NCBI GenBank assembly: GCA_030601715.1
Contig: JAUWBL010000073.1
Location: 1-6,051, forward strand
Length of the DNA: 6,051 nt
Direction: 5' to 3'
Origin: Candidatus Geothermarchaeota archaeon
Lineage (GTDB): Archaea; Thermoproteota; Nitrososphaeria; Geothermarchaeales; JAUWBL01
A model generated the notes under the pieces. It saw nothing but the letters and a program-made list of their open reading frames with translations. It was not told where the DNA came from and did not search any database. Shown piece after piece: positions 5,843 to 6,051 of the stretch (positions within the stretch are counted from its first letter, which is position 1; each line of letters begins with the position of its first letter). The position numbers and the translations under genes are program-made.

Positions 5843-6051
5843 ATCCTGGTGCAGGAAGGGGGTGAGGGGTTCTACGGTTGGCTCTCCTTTCTCTGAGCGA
5901 GATGAGGAGGAGCCAGACGCAGATCGAGGTGAAGGCGAGTGTGACGATGGCTCCGAGGGCGGGGGCGTAGGGGTAGATCCATCGTGTGAGCGCCTCGAGG
6001 GGTTCTATGCTCCTCTCGTCCCAGACCACCGCGGGGGAGAGGAAGTAGAGG
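5841..6051 (-). CDS. C-terminal part of a membrane protein, cut by the right window edge
   Basis: The frame is open from the right edge to a TAG at 5843-5841, giving about 70 residues. A GTG at 6029 could start a 62-residue protein, but the codons before it are also open and read LYFLSPAV, typical membrane-protein sequence, so I take this as the tail of a longer gene. It holds one clear membrane helix (APALGAIVTLAFTSICVWLLL) preceded by an aromatic stretch (RWIYPY) and followed by a short basic tail (RERRANRR). That puts the C-terminus in the cytoplasm by the positive-inside rule. The stop codon forms part of the ribosome site of the surface hydrolase, so translation of the two is probably coupled. 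The family is not recognisable from this piece; a transporter or anchored surface protein related to carbohydrate use would fit the neighbour. Confidence 0.6.
   Translation of the reverse strand, partial: LYFLSPAVVWDERSIEPLEALTRWIYPYAPALGAIVTLAFTSICVWLLLISLRERRANRRTPHPLPAPG

Overview
This 6,051-base window is moderately GC-rich and most likely comes from an archaeon, probably a metagenome-derived lineage related to the Thermoproteota or Bathyarchaeia. The lineage guess is tentative. The archaeal reading rests on three things. TATA-box-like elements lie about 26 bases ahead of plausible transcript starts, with no clear -35/-10 pairs. TTG and GTG start codons are frequent, several with Shine-Dalgarno-like sites. 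The TatA has an acidic, helix-rich tail of a kind I associate with archaeal homologues. I see no tRNA, rRNA, CRISPR array or insertion sequence.

Left part (1-2661): a truncated, unrecognised membrane-protein gene runs off the left edge on the minus strand. An arsenite methyltransferase gene (arsM) lies upstream of it on the same strand. Head to head with arsM, on the plus strand, is a 462-residue fusion of the two glycosyltransferase families that travel with ArsM and the radical SAM protein ArsS in arsenosugar loci (TIGR04282 and TIGR04283). The two genes share a 116-base intergenic region with one near-symmetrical TATA element. The pair suggests methylated arsenic being built into a sugar or other organic conjugate. 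ArsS is not in view, and the second glycosyltransferase domain has lost residues expected at two conserved motifs.

Middle part (2662-3460): a small two-helix membrane protein and a tatA gene for twin-arginine protein export, both on the minus strand. They are separated by about 150 bases and may have separate promoters. An A/T-rich 8-bp inverted repeat sits next to the tatA TATA box.

Right part (3461-6051): a 788-residue surface protein, minus strand, with a Sec-type signal peptide, an N-terminal beta-rich region, a glycoside-hydrolase-like TIM-barrel region (DUF6259-like) and a C-terminal membrane anchor. Thirteen bases upstream ends another membrane-protein gene that enters from the right edge. 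Their tight spacing indicates an operon. The surface hydrolase has no visible functional link to the arsenic genes.
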